A stretch of DNA of 11,923 nucleotides from an uncultured Alistipes sp. (GCA_910586375.1 CAJUIE010000046.1:1-11923); one strand, 5' to 3'. Counted from the stretch's first letter, positions 1-6,649 are shown. Notes: generated by a model from the letters alone, not told the origin. A program made the numbers and translations.

Positions 1-426
1 GTTTACAACAATGCGGCCCAGGCGTGGAATCACGAATTTTATTTCGACCAACTATCGCCTCAACCGCAGTCTCAGCCCACAGGAGCGTTTGCCGAGGCTA
101 TCGTGCGCGATTTTGGCTCGGTCGACGAGCTGAAGAACAAGATGAATCAAGCGGCCGCCGGACTTTTCGGCTCGGGCTGGGTATGGCTCGCGCGGGACAA
201 AGCGGGTAAATTGGTTATTGTCAGCGAGTCCAATGCCGGAAATCCGCTGCGCCGTGGTCTGAAACCCCTTCTTTGTATCGATGTCTGGGAGCATGCGTAT
301 TATATCGATTATCGCAATCGTCGTCCTGAGGCCGTTGCTGCCTTGTGGGGTTGTATCGACTGGCAGACCGTAGGCGATCGTTATGACAACTTTGCCGGTA
401 GTCAGGGCGATTCCAACAAGAAATAG
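1..426 (+). CDS. sodB: Superoxide dismutase, Fe-type, C-terminal part (5' end outside window)
   Basis: This is the C-terminal 141 residues of a cytoplasmic superoxide dismutase, which converts superoxide to peroxide and oxygen. The frame is open from base 1, so the start lies to the left of the window. The fragment begins VYNNAAQAWNHEFYF, matching the second metal-ligand helix of Fe/Mn SODs (His at fragment residue 11). Further on are GSGWVWL and the signature DVWEHAYYIDY, which supplies the Asp and His metal ligands. The Gln in NNAAQ and the Ala in NAGNPL are the Fe-type states; Mn enzymes usually have Gly and Gln there. Some Bacteroidales SODs of this group work with either metal, so metal use cannot be fixed from sequence alone. 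The stop TAG is followed at once by a strong terminator, so this is the last gene of its transcript. Confidence 0.95.
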   Translation, partial: VYNNAAQAWNHEFYFDQLSPQPQSQPTGAFAEAIVRDFGSVDELKNKMNQAAAGLFGSGWVWLARDKAGKLVIVSESNAGNPLRRGLKPLLCIDVWEHAYYIDYRNRRPEAVAALWGCIDWQTVGDRYDNFAGSQGDSNKK

Positions 427-431
427 TCTTT

Positions 432-464
432 GAGCCGGAGCCTGAAGGCTCCGGCTCTTCTTTT
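432..464 (+). terminator. Intrinsic terminator of the superoxide dismutase gene
   Basis: Positions 432-442 (GAGCCGGAGCC) and 447-457 (GGCTCCGGCTC) form a perfect 11-bp stem with a TGAA loop. The T-rich run TTCTTTTATT follows. It lies 5 nt after the SOD stop codon. The opposite strand has no T-run after the stem, so it should act only on plus-strand transcripts. Confidence 0.9.
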
Positions 465-527
465 ATTCCTGGCGCCCCGTTTCTTCGCCCCGGCAAAGTC
501 CACAAGGCGGCTTGCCCCCCCCCTCTC

Positions 528-770
528 TTATTCCTGCACGCAGCGAACGGGGAAACCGTTCACACGGCTGCCGCTACTCTCGGGGCTCAGGTCGGAACTG
601 CTGAAACTCAGATTCGACCCGCTTACGCCCGTTGCCGAGCCAGGCGCACTGCTCCAGGCGTAACCGCCCGAGCCCACTTTGGTCAGGTCGCCGGAATTGC
701 CGGCGCGGCCACCCGAAACGGGGTAAAAGTCGGTAGCGCTTGCCGACAGCCCGATTATCGGCCAGGCCCT
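528..770 (-). pseudogene. Remnant of a FISUMP/fimbrillin-type surface protein, C-terminal end only
   Basis: On the minus strand an open frame from 770 to the TAA at 528-530 encodes about 80 residues. Recognisable parts are DFYPVSGGRAGNSGDL, KVGSGGYAWSSAP and the terminal NGFPVRCVQE. This pattern, with a G/Y/W-SS segment and a final GF.VRCV, is how the FISUMP (Fibrobacter succinogenes major paralogous) domain ends in many Bacteroidales lipoproteins and fimbrillin-like surface proteins. There is no ATG in the frame, and an in-frame stop lies directly upstream at 771-773. The 90 bases beyond carry no sign of the missing N-terminal part in any frame. I infer a 5'-truncated remnant left by deletion or recombination, with no expected product. 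The family call rests on memory of the motif, not on a search. Confidence 0.7.
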
Positions 771-820
771 TTACGAAAAACCCGAATCGGACTTGTTTCG
801 GATGTCGCTATTTTTCGTAA
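771..820. repeat. 10-bp inverted repeat enclosing promoter elements
   Basis: TTACGAAAAA at 771-780 and TTTTTCGTAA at 811-820 are perfect inverted copies separated by 30 nt. A smaller inverted pair, CCGAA at 782-786 and TTCGG at 797-801, is nested inside. The left arm begins at the in-frame stop that closes the FISUMP remnant. The right arm runs into the -7 box of the promoter for the gene at 860. It could be an operator, a leader structure or a recombination scar; the sequence does not decide. Confidence 0.6.
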
Positions 821-825
821 TTTTG
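793..825 (+). promoter_or_regulatory. Putative Bacteroidota-type promoter for the GT22 gene
   Basis: TAATTTTG at 818-825 fits the -7 consensus TAnnTTTG of the Bacteroidota primary sigma factor. TTG at 793-795 is a possible -33 element, with a 22-nt spacer that is slightly long. Transcription would start near 831, giving a leader of about 29 nt before the ATG at 860. Confidence 0.45.
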
Positions 826-859
826 TCGCCGCAATTCCGTACGGCTACTCCTATTTGCG

Positions 860-2392
860 ATGAAAGAAGCCTTTGCTAAACTACTTGCCACTCCCGAACG
901 GCGTTTGATCGCTGTCGGGTGCTTTCTGACGCTGCTTTATGCATTTTTCAGCCGGGGCGTTTATCACTCCGACGAACATTATCAGATCCTCGAATACGCC
1001 CATGCCAAACTCTTCGCAACACCGACTCCCGAGCATTTGGCGTGGGAGTATCATTTGCGGATGCGCCCGGGGTTGCAGCCTTTTGTGGCGTGGCTCGTGG
1101 GATACGGACTGCTTGCGACGGGCATTTATTCGCCTTTCGTGCTGGTCGGCATCTTGCAGCTTCTGAGTGGTGTGCTGTCAATGGCGGTGCTGCTCTTTTT
1201 TTATCGTACCGTGCGCGACGATCTGGGCGATGAGAAAGGCCGGCGGTGGTTTCTTGGGTTGGGCTGCGGACTTTGGTTTCTGGCTTATCTGCATGTACAT
1301 TTCAGCGCCGAAATGTTATCCGCCAATTTGTTGTTGCTGCTCGTTGGGCTTACGTTGCGTTATGTGGCGTCGGACGGACGGCATCCCGTACGGTGGGGGC
1401 TGCTGCTCGGTTTGGTCGCAGGACTGACTTTCGTCGTGCGTTATCAGATGGGATTTGCGTTGGCCGGTTATGGCGTGTGGTTGCTGGTTTATTGCCGGCA
1501 GTGGCGGCTTTTTGCCGGCATGGTGCCGGGTGTATTGGCAGCGTTGGTGGCTGGACTTGCGGCCGATCGCTGGCTTTATGGCGAATGGACATTAGCGCCG
1601 CTTAATTATCTGAATGGCAACATTGTGGCGGGGCATATGCTGTCGTTCGGCGCCGAGCCTTGGTGGTATTATTTTGAAGCGGCCGTGCTGGAGGGCGGCG
1701 TATTGTTCGGTCTGCTGGGTCTTGCGGCTCTCTTCTGGTTTTTCTGGCATCGGCCGCGGCATGTCGTTACGTGGATGTTCGTTCCGTTTATTGTCATTCA
1801 TTTCTTTCTGGGACATAAGGAGTTGCGTTTTTTGTTTCCGCTGCTTTTCTTCATGCCCTGGTTCTTCGTGTTGCTGTTGCGTTCTTTTCCTCCCCGGATA
1901 ACTGGGTCGCGCGGTTGGCGTTGGTGCATCGGGGTTATGGCTTTGTTCAATTTGGGCGCCGTGGTTTACTCGTTGGCGGCACCTGTGCCCGACATCTGTT
2001 TTTATCGGATGATGCGGCGTCATTGTGCCGACGGCATGCCTGCCGTAGCCCTGAGCATCGAGGGTGAAAAGAGTTATTACGCCATGCCACAACCCGTATC
2101 GGCTGCTACCGGTATGATAGAGACTCGGTTTTATATGCCCGATGGGTTCGACTGCCGCTATTTCGCTACGCAGGAACAGCTCGAAACTGAGGCCTGCATC
2201 TTGGCTGACAAGGGGCGGCGCGTAATGATTTTTTCGCCTGATCCTGACTTGGCCGGGAAGAGCGATTTGCCGCTGCGTAAGGTAGTCTGGAGTCCTTATC
2301 CTCGTTGGATCGTGCGTTATTTCAACTTCAACGACTGGACGCGTTATAGCGTGCGTTCCAAAAATGTTTATGAGGTAGTGAATAAGGAGTGA
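860..2392 (+). CDS. GT22-type (Alg9/PIG-B-like) integral-membrane mannosyltransferase
   Basis: This 510-residue multi-pass membrane protein resembles the GT-C glycosyltransferases of family GT22, which transfer mannose from polyprenyl-phosphate mannose to lipid-linked glycans. Evidence is the first-loop motif HSDEHYQ (36-42), in the place where GT22 enzymes carry a conserved acidic pair after TM1, then AWEYHLRMRPG (61-71), and the hallmark GHKELRFLFP (318-327). Hydrophobic segments at about 16-34, 75-115, 130-165, 180-240, 275-297 and 303-342 are separated by short loops. A less hydrophobic C-terminal part (about 380-510) probably lies outside the membrane. The catalytic Asp is likely D38 or its neighbour E39, by analogy. 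The gene stands alone with its own promoter and converges on the peptidase gene 17 nt downstream, with no terminator visible. The acceptor is unknown; a surface glycan or glycolipid is plausible. Confidence 0.75.
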   Translation: MKEAFAKLLATPERRLIAVGCFLTLLYAFFSRGVYHSDEHYQILEYAHAKLFATPTPEHLAWEYHLRMRPGLQPFVAWLVGYGLLATGIYSPFVLVGILQLLSGVLSMAVLLFFYRTVRDDLGDEKGRRWFLGLGCGLWFLAYLHVHFSAEMLSANLLLLLVGLTLRYVASDGRHPVRWGLLLGLVAGLTFVVRYQMGFALAGYGVWLLVYCRQWRLFAGMVPGVLAALVAGLAADRWLYGEWTLAPLNYLNGNIVAGHMLSFGAEPWWYYFEAAVLEGGVLFGLLGLAALFWFFWHRPRHVVTWMFVPFIVIHFFLGHKELRFLFPLLFFMPWFFVLLLRSFPPRITGSRGWRWCIGVMALFNLGAVVYSLAAPVPDICFYRMMRRHCADGMPAVALSIEGEKSYYAMPQPVSAATGMIETRFYMPDGFDCRYFATQEQLETEACILADKGRRVMIFSPDPDLAGKSDLPLRKVVWSPYPRWIVRYFNFNDWTRYSVRSKNVYEVVNKE

Positions 2393-2409
2393 AAACTCGG
2401 GCCGATAAC

Positions 2410-4536
2410 TTACAGATTCTCCTGTGTGTAGTCGATCATCCGTTGTCGTACGTTGGCCGCATCATCGGGGCGCATTGAGTGGTTCTGGTCGGGATAGATC
2501 ATCAGGTCGAAGCGTTTGCCTGCGCGATGGAGTGCCCGCGCCATCTCTGCTGTGTTTTGGAAATGAACATTGTCGTCGGCCGTGCCGTGGATGAGCAGCA
2601 GCCGTGTGCGGGGGTCGAGCATCCGGGCGAAGCGGAGAGGCGAGTTGTCATCGTAGCCTGCGGCGTTGTATTGCGGCAGGTTGTTGTATATTTCGGTGTA
2701 GATTGTGTCGTAGTAACGCCACGATGTGACCGGAGCCACGGCAATAGCCATTTTGAAGAGCCCATGCCCCTTGAGGGCGCAGTTCAGCGCCATGAATCCG
2801 CCGTAGGACCAGCCGTAAATGCCTATGCGGTTGGGGTCTGCCCACTCTTGAGCGGATATGTGACGGGCCAGCGAAAGCTGGTCTTCGGTTTCGAGGGCAC
2901 CTAAGCGGCCATAGGTCTGCTTTTTGAACTTTTCGCCCCGGAATCCTGTGCCACGACCGTCGGCGCACACCACGACGTAGCCCTTGTCGACCAGTGCATC
3001 TTCCCAATCCATAGACCAGCGGTCCTGCACCGACTGTGAGCCGGGCCCGGAATACTGGGTCAGCAGCACGGGGTAGTGACGCGTCGTATCGAAGTCGCGG
3101 GGGCGTAACATCCAGGCGTTGAGTGTATCGCCACGCTCGGTAGTGAATGTGAAGAACTCTTTTGCCGGGCGCCCCGATGCCGCCAGCTCGTCGCGCAGCT
3201 CGCGGCTGTCGGCCAGCGTGCGGACGGGCTTTCCTTCGCTGTCGAGCACTTCGACGCGGTTGGGTGTCGTGGCCGACGAAAAAGTGGCGATGCAGTACTT
3301 CATTCCGCGGCTTGGGGCGATCGTGTAGAACCCCTCTTCGTGCGTCAGCCTTCGTTTATCCTTGCCATCGAGGCGGATGCTGTAGAGGTTACGACGCAGC
3401 GGCGAGGTCTCGGTCGAGAGGTACCAGACACGTTTGGGTGTTGTACCGACCACTTTGGTTACCTCCCAGGGGCCTTTGGTTACCTGGGCAAGCAGCCCGT
3501 TGCGGATGCCGTAGAGGTAGAGGTGCATGTAGCCCGTATGGCTCTCCTGCCGCACGAGGAAGCGATCCTTGTCGATAAAAGTTATCGTGTTGTCGTCGAC
3601 GCGCTCGACGTATTGCTGAGCCCGCTCCTCGTAGATGGTTCGCTGGGCACCGTTGGGGAGGCAGAGTACAACTTCGAAGGTGTTTTGCCGACGGTTGAGG
3701 CGGTGGAACCACAGCAAACCGTCGGGTGTGAAGCCGAGGCGGGGGATGTATTGGTTGCTTTCGGTGCCGGTGTCGATCTGCTGTCGTTCGCCGGTTGCAA
3801 GGTCTGCGACCCAGAGCTGCACGAGGGAGTTTGCCTCCCCGGCTTTGGGGTATTTGAAGGCGAACGCTTCGTTGTGCAGTTTGCCGTCGTAGCGCATCAT
3901 CTGCATGAGGGGCACACGGCTCTCGTCGAAACGCAGGTAGGCCAGACGGCGGCTGTCAGGCGAGAAGGCATAGGCCCGCGTAATGCCGAATTCCTCTTCG
4001 TAAACCCAGTCGGTCGTGCCGTTGATTGTCTCGTTCCATTGCCCGTCGTCGGTCAGCCGGCGTGTGCGCTGCGAGACTATGTCGTAGATGTATAGGTCGT
4101 TATGGTCTGAGTAGGCGATCATCCGACCGTCGGGTGAGAACGAGGCGTCGCGCGGGGCCGTGGCTTCGGGCAGTATGGGTTGCCAGGTGCTGCCGTCCGA
4201 CAGCAGGTAGCGGGTGGTGTAGGAGTGGCGATAGATAGGTGTCGCTCCCGAAGCGATCAGAACGAGCTGTTCATCGGGAGAGAGGGCGTAGTCGGTGATC
4301 ACGACGTGTTTGTCCGAGGGGGGAAGTAGCTCGGTGCCGGGTTCGTCGCAGGCGTAGGCGTAGCGTACGATCCGGTTATTCTCAATCACGGTGTAGTGTT
4401 CTCCGTCGTTCATCGAGCGGATACCCGTGACGTGGCGGTTCATTGCACGCAGCCGCGCGATTTCAGCGTATTCGTTTTGTGCGGAGGCCACGACCGAAAT
4501 AGCGGTGGCGCCGAGAAGCAGCAGGAATTTTTTCAA
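2410..4536 (-). CDS. Secreted dipeptidyl peptidase IV-like serine peptidase (S9B)
   Basis: A 708-residue prolyl-oligopeptidase-family enzyme predicted to cleave X-Pro or X-Ala dipeptides from peptide N termini in the periplasm. A signal peptide (MKKFLLLLGATAISVVASAQ) is followed by an eight-bladed beta-propeller (about 40-460) with repeated SPDG/SPDS turns. The C-terminal alpha/beta hydrolase carries the catalytic Ser in GWSYGG (S577), Asp in HGTADDNVH (D654) and His in DQNHS (H686). DWVYEEEFG contains the Glu pair (E181-E182) that grips the substrate amino terminus in DPP4. N656 matches the substrate-contacting Asn of DPP4. Length is normal for the family. The start codon appears to be TTG (CAA on the plus strand at 4534-4536): the signal peptide begins exactly there and no upstream in-frame ATG gives a better start. 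S9B is more likely than acylaminoacyl peptidase because of the Glu pair. Bacteroidales usually carry several paralogues. Confidence 0.92.
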   Translation of the reverse strand: MKKFLLLLGATAISVVASAQNEYAEIARLRAMNRHVTGIRSMNDGEHYTVIENNRIVRYAYACDEPGTELLPPSDKHVVITDYALSPDEQLVLIASGATPIYRHSYTTRYLLSDGSTWQPILPEATAPRDASFSPDGRMIAYSDHNDLYIYDIVSQRTRRLTDDGQWNETINGTTDWVYEEEFGITRAYAFSPDSRRLAYLRFDESRVPLMQMMRYDGKLHNEAFAFKYPKAGEANSLVQLWVADLATGERQQIDTGTESNQYIPRLGFTPDGLLWFHRLNRRQNTFEVVLCLPNGAQRTIYEERAQQYVERVDDNTITFIDKDRFLVRQESHTGYMHLYLYGIRNGLLAQVTKGPWEVTKVVGTTPKRVWYLSTETSPLRRNLYSIRLDGKDKRRLTHEEGFYTIAPSRGMKYCIATFSSATTPNRVEVLDSEGKPVRTLADSRELRDELAASGRPAKEFFTFTTERGDTLNAWMLRPRDFDTTRHYPVLLTQYSGPGSQSVQDRWSMDWEDALVDKGYVVVCADGRGTGFRGEKFKKQTYGRLGALETEDQLSLARHISAQEWADPNRIGIYGWSYGGFMALNCALKGHGLFKMAIAVAPVTSWRYYDTIYTEIYNNLPQYNAAGYDDNSPLRFARMLDPRTRLLLIHGTADDNVHFQNTAEMARALHRAGKRFDLMIYPDQNHSMRPDDAANVRQRMIDYTQENL

Positions 4537-4695
4537 GGTAGAAATCGAAAAGGTTGAAAGTCAAGTCGGGGTCGGGAACCGCGCGGGCGCCGGAGCGTTG
4601 CGTAACCTGGCGAAGCCAGCGAGCCGCAGCCCCGCCATGCGGAGGCTCGCACTCGGTGTCTCGCCGCCGCTGGCTGCGGCCCGCCAATGCCCCCT
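4537..4695. other. GC-rich spacer with several overlapping hairpins
   Basis: This 159-nt gap holds no gene. It contains CTGGC-GAA-GCCAG at 4607-4619, a 7-bp pair GCGAGCC (4619-4625) with GGCTCGC (4644-4650), and a 9-bp pair GCCGCAGCC (4623-4631) with GGCTGCGGC (4672-4680). The last two share bases, so they exclude each other. No T-run follows on the minus strand, so it is not an ordinary terminator and the peptidase could be co-transcribed with the genes to its right. No convincing TAnnTTTG box was found for the peptidase. The block resembles a dispersed GC-rich repeat, but that is a guess. Confidence 0.45.
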
Positions 4696-5382
4696 CTATA
4701 TATCGCTCGTGTCGAACTTGTAACCGAGTCGTTTGCCCGTCACGAACTTCGAGTTGTCCATCTTGGTGTTGAACTGGTCGACGCTCACGCGGGCCAGGTT
4801 GTCGTAGGGCGGCATCAGGGGGTCGAAATCCAGGGCGAAGTCGATGGCTGCTTCGAGTATGGCGATCAGAGCTTCGCGGTCGATCTCTGCACGGCCGAAC
4901 TCTGCGGCGCGCAGTGTCGTCTGTCCCTTGCCTTCGGCGAAGTAGCGGCGTTCGCGATTGACGAAGATACGGCCTGTGAGGTACCCTTCATCGGCATTGC
5001 GGTTGAACTTAAACGAGTCGGAGAGAAAGTTGTAGATGTTCACCACGCCACAGTAGGAGACCGTAGGATCGGCTTCTGCGTAGGGTGTGCGGCGGATCGG
5101 GTGATCGGCCGGGAAGTCGAAGACATCGGTGTGCATCTGGAAGATCAGGATGTCGTTGGCCACTTGCAGCTGGGCCTCAAACTTGCCGCGGTCGCGATAT
5201 TCGATTCTCACCCGGCGGTCGAGCTTGCCGTCGAGCTGGTCGTCCATCTCCGATGCCATTTCGAAAAGCGTCTCTTTCAGCAGGTTGAACGCCGCGAATG
5301 TGTTGTCGAACACTTGCTGCTTGAGTGTCGACTTGCGGATAACGGTCTGGAGAATTTTCTCTCTGAGCGGTGTTGTAGCCAT
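4696..5382 (-). CDS. Conserved protein of unknown function, linked to the glucosaminidase gene
   Basis: A 228-residue protein I do not recognise beyond a feeling that relatives are widespread in Bacteroidales. There is no signal peptide, membrane segment or metal motif, so it is probably cytoplasmic. The N-terminal third (about 1-50) is predicted helical, with LREKILQTVIRKSTLKQQ and an acidic stretch EMASEMDDQLD. The middle (55-100) looks like beta strands around RVRIEYRDRGKFEAQLQ and ILIFQMHTDVFDFP. A further helical stretch (about 160-190) precedes a polar C-terminal tail. The many acidic and aromatic residues and lack of low-complexity sequence suggest a genuine folded protein. Its ATG lies 6 nt after the glucosaminidase stop codon, so the two are almost certainly one transcript. 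A role tied to cell-wall turnover is only inferred from that link. Confidence 0.8.
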   Translation of the reverse strand: MATTPLREKILQTVIRKSTLKQQVFDNTFAAFNLLKETLFEMASEMDDQLDGKLDRRVRIEYRDRGKFEAQLQVANDILIFQMHTDVFDFPADHPIRRTPYAEADPTVSYCGVVNIYNFLSDSFKFNRNADEGYLTGRIFVNRERRYFAEGKGQTTLRAAEFGRAEIDREALIAILEAAIDFALDFDPLMPPYDNLARVSVDQFNTKMDNSKFVTGKRLGYKFDTSDI

Positions 5383-5388
5383 GACTGT

Positions 5389-6477
5389 TTACTTGATTTT
5401 CAGCTCGCTGCCTGCTTGCAGGGTGCTGTTGTGCTCCAGGCGGTTCATCTTTTCTATCGAACGCTGGCGGATGGCGTAGGACTGACTTACGCTGTAGGTC
5501 GTTTCGCCCGCACGGCAGATGTGGCGGCGGGCATTGCCGCGCCATTGTTTGGGCTTGGGTTCGATGTAGACCACTTCGCCGGTCCGGGGTTGTTCGCTTC
5601 GGGAGTTCAGGTCGTTGAACTTGCGCAGGTTGCGGGGCGAGAGGAGAAATTTATCCCCGATATTCTCGAATGTATCGTTCTCTTTGGCCAGGACGTAGTG
5701 CACACCATTGGTCACGTAGACGTTGTAGCCTTTGTGCGCGTTGATCGTCACGCGGTAGTGGTCGGGGTCGATGTAGCGGCTGGCGGGCCGGCTCGTCTGG
5801 GGGAGTGTTTCGGTACCGGCTGTCGTGGTGCTTTGTCCTCTGTGTTTACTCCTTTTGATGTGTGGGAGCGGGGTTGCGGTGGCCGGACCGAAGGTCGGCC
5901 TGGAAGCTATACCTTCGGCACTGCTGCGCGAAGCGTAGAGCCGTTCACCGTCGGGCAGGTCCAGCAGGTAGAGGCGGCACTCCTCGATGATGCGTACCAG
6001 CCGTTGGGCATAGTCGGGCGCCGTGGCGTACCCTGCGGCCTTCAGTCCGCGAGCCCAGCTTTTGTAGTCGGTCGACGGATAGGCGAAGAGTGAATCGTAG
6101 CGAGGTTGCGTATCGAGGAACTCGGCATGGTCGTGATACGACGCTTCGACCGACGGGTAGGCACGAAAACACTCGCCTTTGGCGTCGTCGTCGTGGTAGA
6201 CCTTGCCGCCGGTCCAGTTTTTCTTGCATTTGATGCCGAAGTGGTTGTTCGACTGTGCGGAGAGGAAACTGTTGCCGCAGTCCGATTCGAGGATGCCCTG
6301 CGCCATGGTGATACTCGCCGGGATGCCATAGCGTTCCATCTGCATGACGGCGATTGATTTGTAGCGTTCGATGTACTCTTCGCGTGTCTGTCGGACGGTG
6401 CGGTTCTGGGCTGTCACCGCTCCACAAAGGGTCTGAAGGATTGCGGTGATCCATATTGCTTTTCTCGAAAAAATCAT
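5389..6477 (-). CDS. Secreted glucosaminidase (GH73-like) with two LysM domains
   Basis: A 362-residue exported peptidoglycan hydrolase. A signal peptide (1-23, ending AVTA) precedes a glucosaminidase domain (about 30-172). This domain has the FlgJ/GH73-type helix ITMAQGILESDCGNS, in which E64 is the probable catalytic acid, followed by NNHFGIKC, the YP-containing loop CFRAYPSVEASYHDHAEFL, and the helix WARGLKAAGYATAPDYAQRL. A Ser/Thr/Pro-rich linker (about 180-235) leads to two LysM peptidoglycan-binding domains, roughly 258-304 (weaker) and 318-361. Such enzymes cut between GlcNAc and MurNAc and act in daughter-cell separation or wall remodelling. The ATG at 6475-6477 abuts a TATCTTTG box belonging to the opposite strand. 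The likely promoter is at 6650-6680, giving a leader of about 165 nt. The gene of unknown function follows after 6 nt. Confidence 0.92.
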   Translation of the reverse strand: MIFSRKAIWITAILQTLCGAVTAQNRTVRQTREEYIERYKSIAVMQMERYGIPASITMAQGILESDCGNSFLSAQSNNHFGIKCKKNWTGGKVYHDDDAKGECFRAYPSVEASYHDHAEFLDTQPRYDSLFAYPSTDYKSWARGLKAAGYATAPDYAQRLVRIIEECRLYLLDLPDGERLYASRSSAEGIASRPTFGPATATPLPHIKRSKHRGQSTTTAGTETLPQTSRPASRYIDPDHYRVTINAHKGYNVYVTNGVHYVLAKENDTFENIGDKFLLSPRNLRKFNDLNSRSEQPRTGEVVYIEPKPKQWRGNARRHICRAGETTYSVSQSYAIRQRSIEKMNRLEHNSTLQAGSELKIK

Positions 6478-6624
6478 TATCTTTGACTTTGTCTTAGGTA
6501 CTCCCGCTCGGCAAGGCGCAAATAAATTTGGCTTTGCACGCGCTTATTTGTATCTTTGGCTTACGCCTTGGATACTTCTGCTCGGCAAAATGCAAGTAAA
6601 CTTGCTTTTGCACTCGCTTATTCG
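6478..6624 (+). repeat. Two tandem units of 73 and 74 bp, each ending at a TATCTTTG promoter box
   Basis: Unit 1 (6478-6550) and unit 2 (6551-6624) both begin with TATCTTTG, and a third TATCTTTG follows at 6625. Shared blocks include GCTCGGCAA, a palindrome around TAAA, TTTGCAC and CGCTTATT. The palindromes are CAAAT-AA-ATTTG (6519-6530) and GCAAGT-AA-ACTTGC (6592-6605), exactly in register 74 bp apart. The units differ at many positions but keep the palindrome, the -33 TTG and the -7 box. I recall similar TATCTTTG-ending blocks upstream of many Bacteroidales genes but cannot verify it here. Confidence 0.85.
6528..6558 (+). promoter_or_regulatory. Distal plus-strand promoter of the DUF4254-GT9 operon (repeat unit 1)
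   Basis: TTG at 6528-6530, a 20-nt spacer and TATCTTTG at 6551-6558 fit the Bacteroidota promoter. The -33 TTG lies in the right arm of the unit-1 palindrome, so a protein bound there would compete with RNA polymerase. Confidence 0.5.
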
Positions 6625-6632
6625 TATCTTTG
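6602..6632 (+). promoter_or_regulatory. Proximal plus-strand promoter of the DUF4254-GT9 operon (repeat unit 2)
   Basis: TTG at 6602-6604, a 20-nt spacer and TATCTTTG at 6625-6632 repeat the arrangement of the distal copy. Transcription would start near 6638, giving a leader of about 64 nt before the ATG at 6702. The -33 TTG is again inside the palindrome (6592-6605). This copy is closest to the gene and has the perfect 6-bp palindrome, so it is the best candidate for the main promoter. Confidence 0.65.
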
Positions 6633-6649
6633 TTCTTGGCTTTACCCGA

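Noticed and set aside
430..663. A 77-codon plus-strand frame after the SOD gene
   Set aside because: It starts in the terminator hairpin and is the complement of the FISUMP remnant.
771..820. A classical invertible promoter
   Set aside because: The inverted repeats are short and only 30 bp apart, and no invertase gene is in view. It is kept as an open question rather than called.
3340..4095. A 251-codon plus-strand frame inside the peptidase gene
   Set aside because: It is a shadow of the S9B peptidase, whose catalytic and propeller motifs are intact on the minus strand.
4687..6093. A 468-codon open frame on the plus strand opposite the unknown protein and the glucosaminidase
   Set aside because: It is antisense to two genes with clear coding signal, is unusually rich in Val, Asp and Gly as expected from the complement, crosses the junction of two genes, and shows no domain. 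High GC explains its length.
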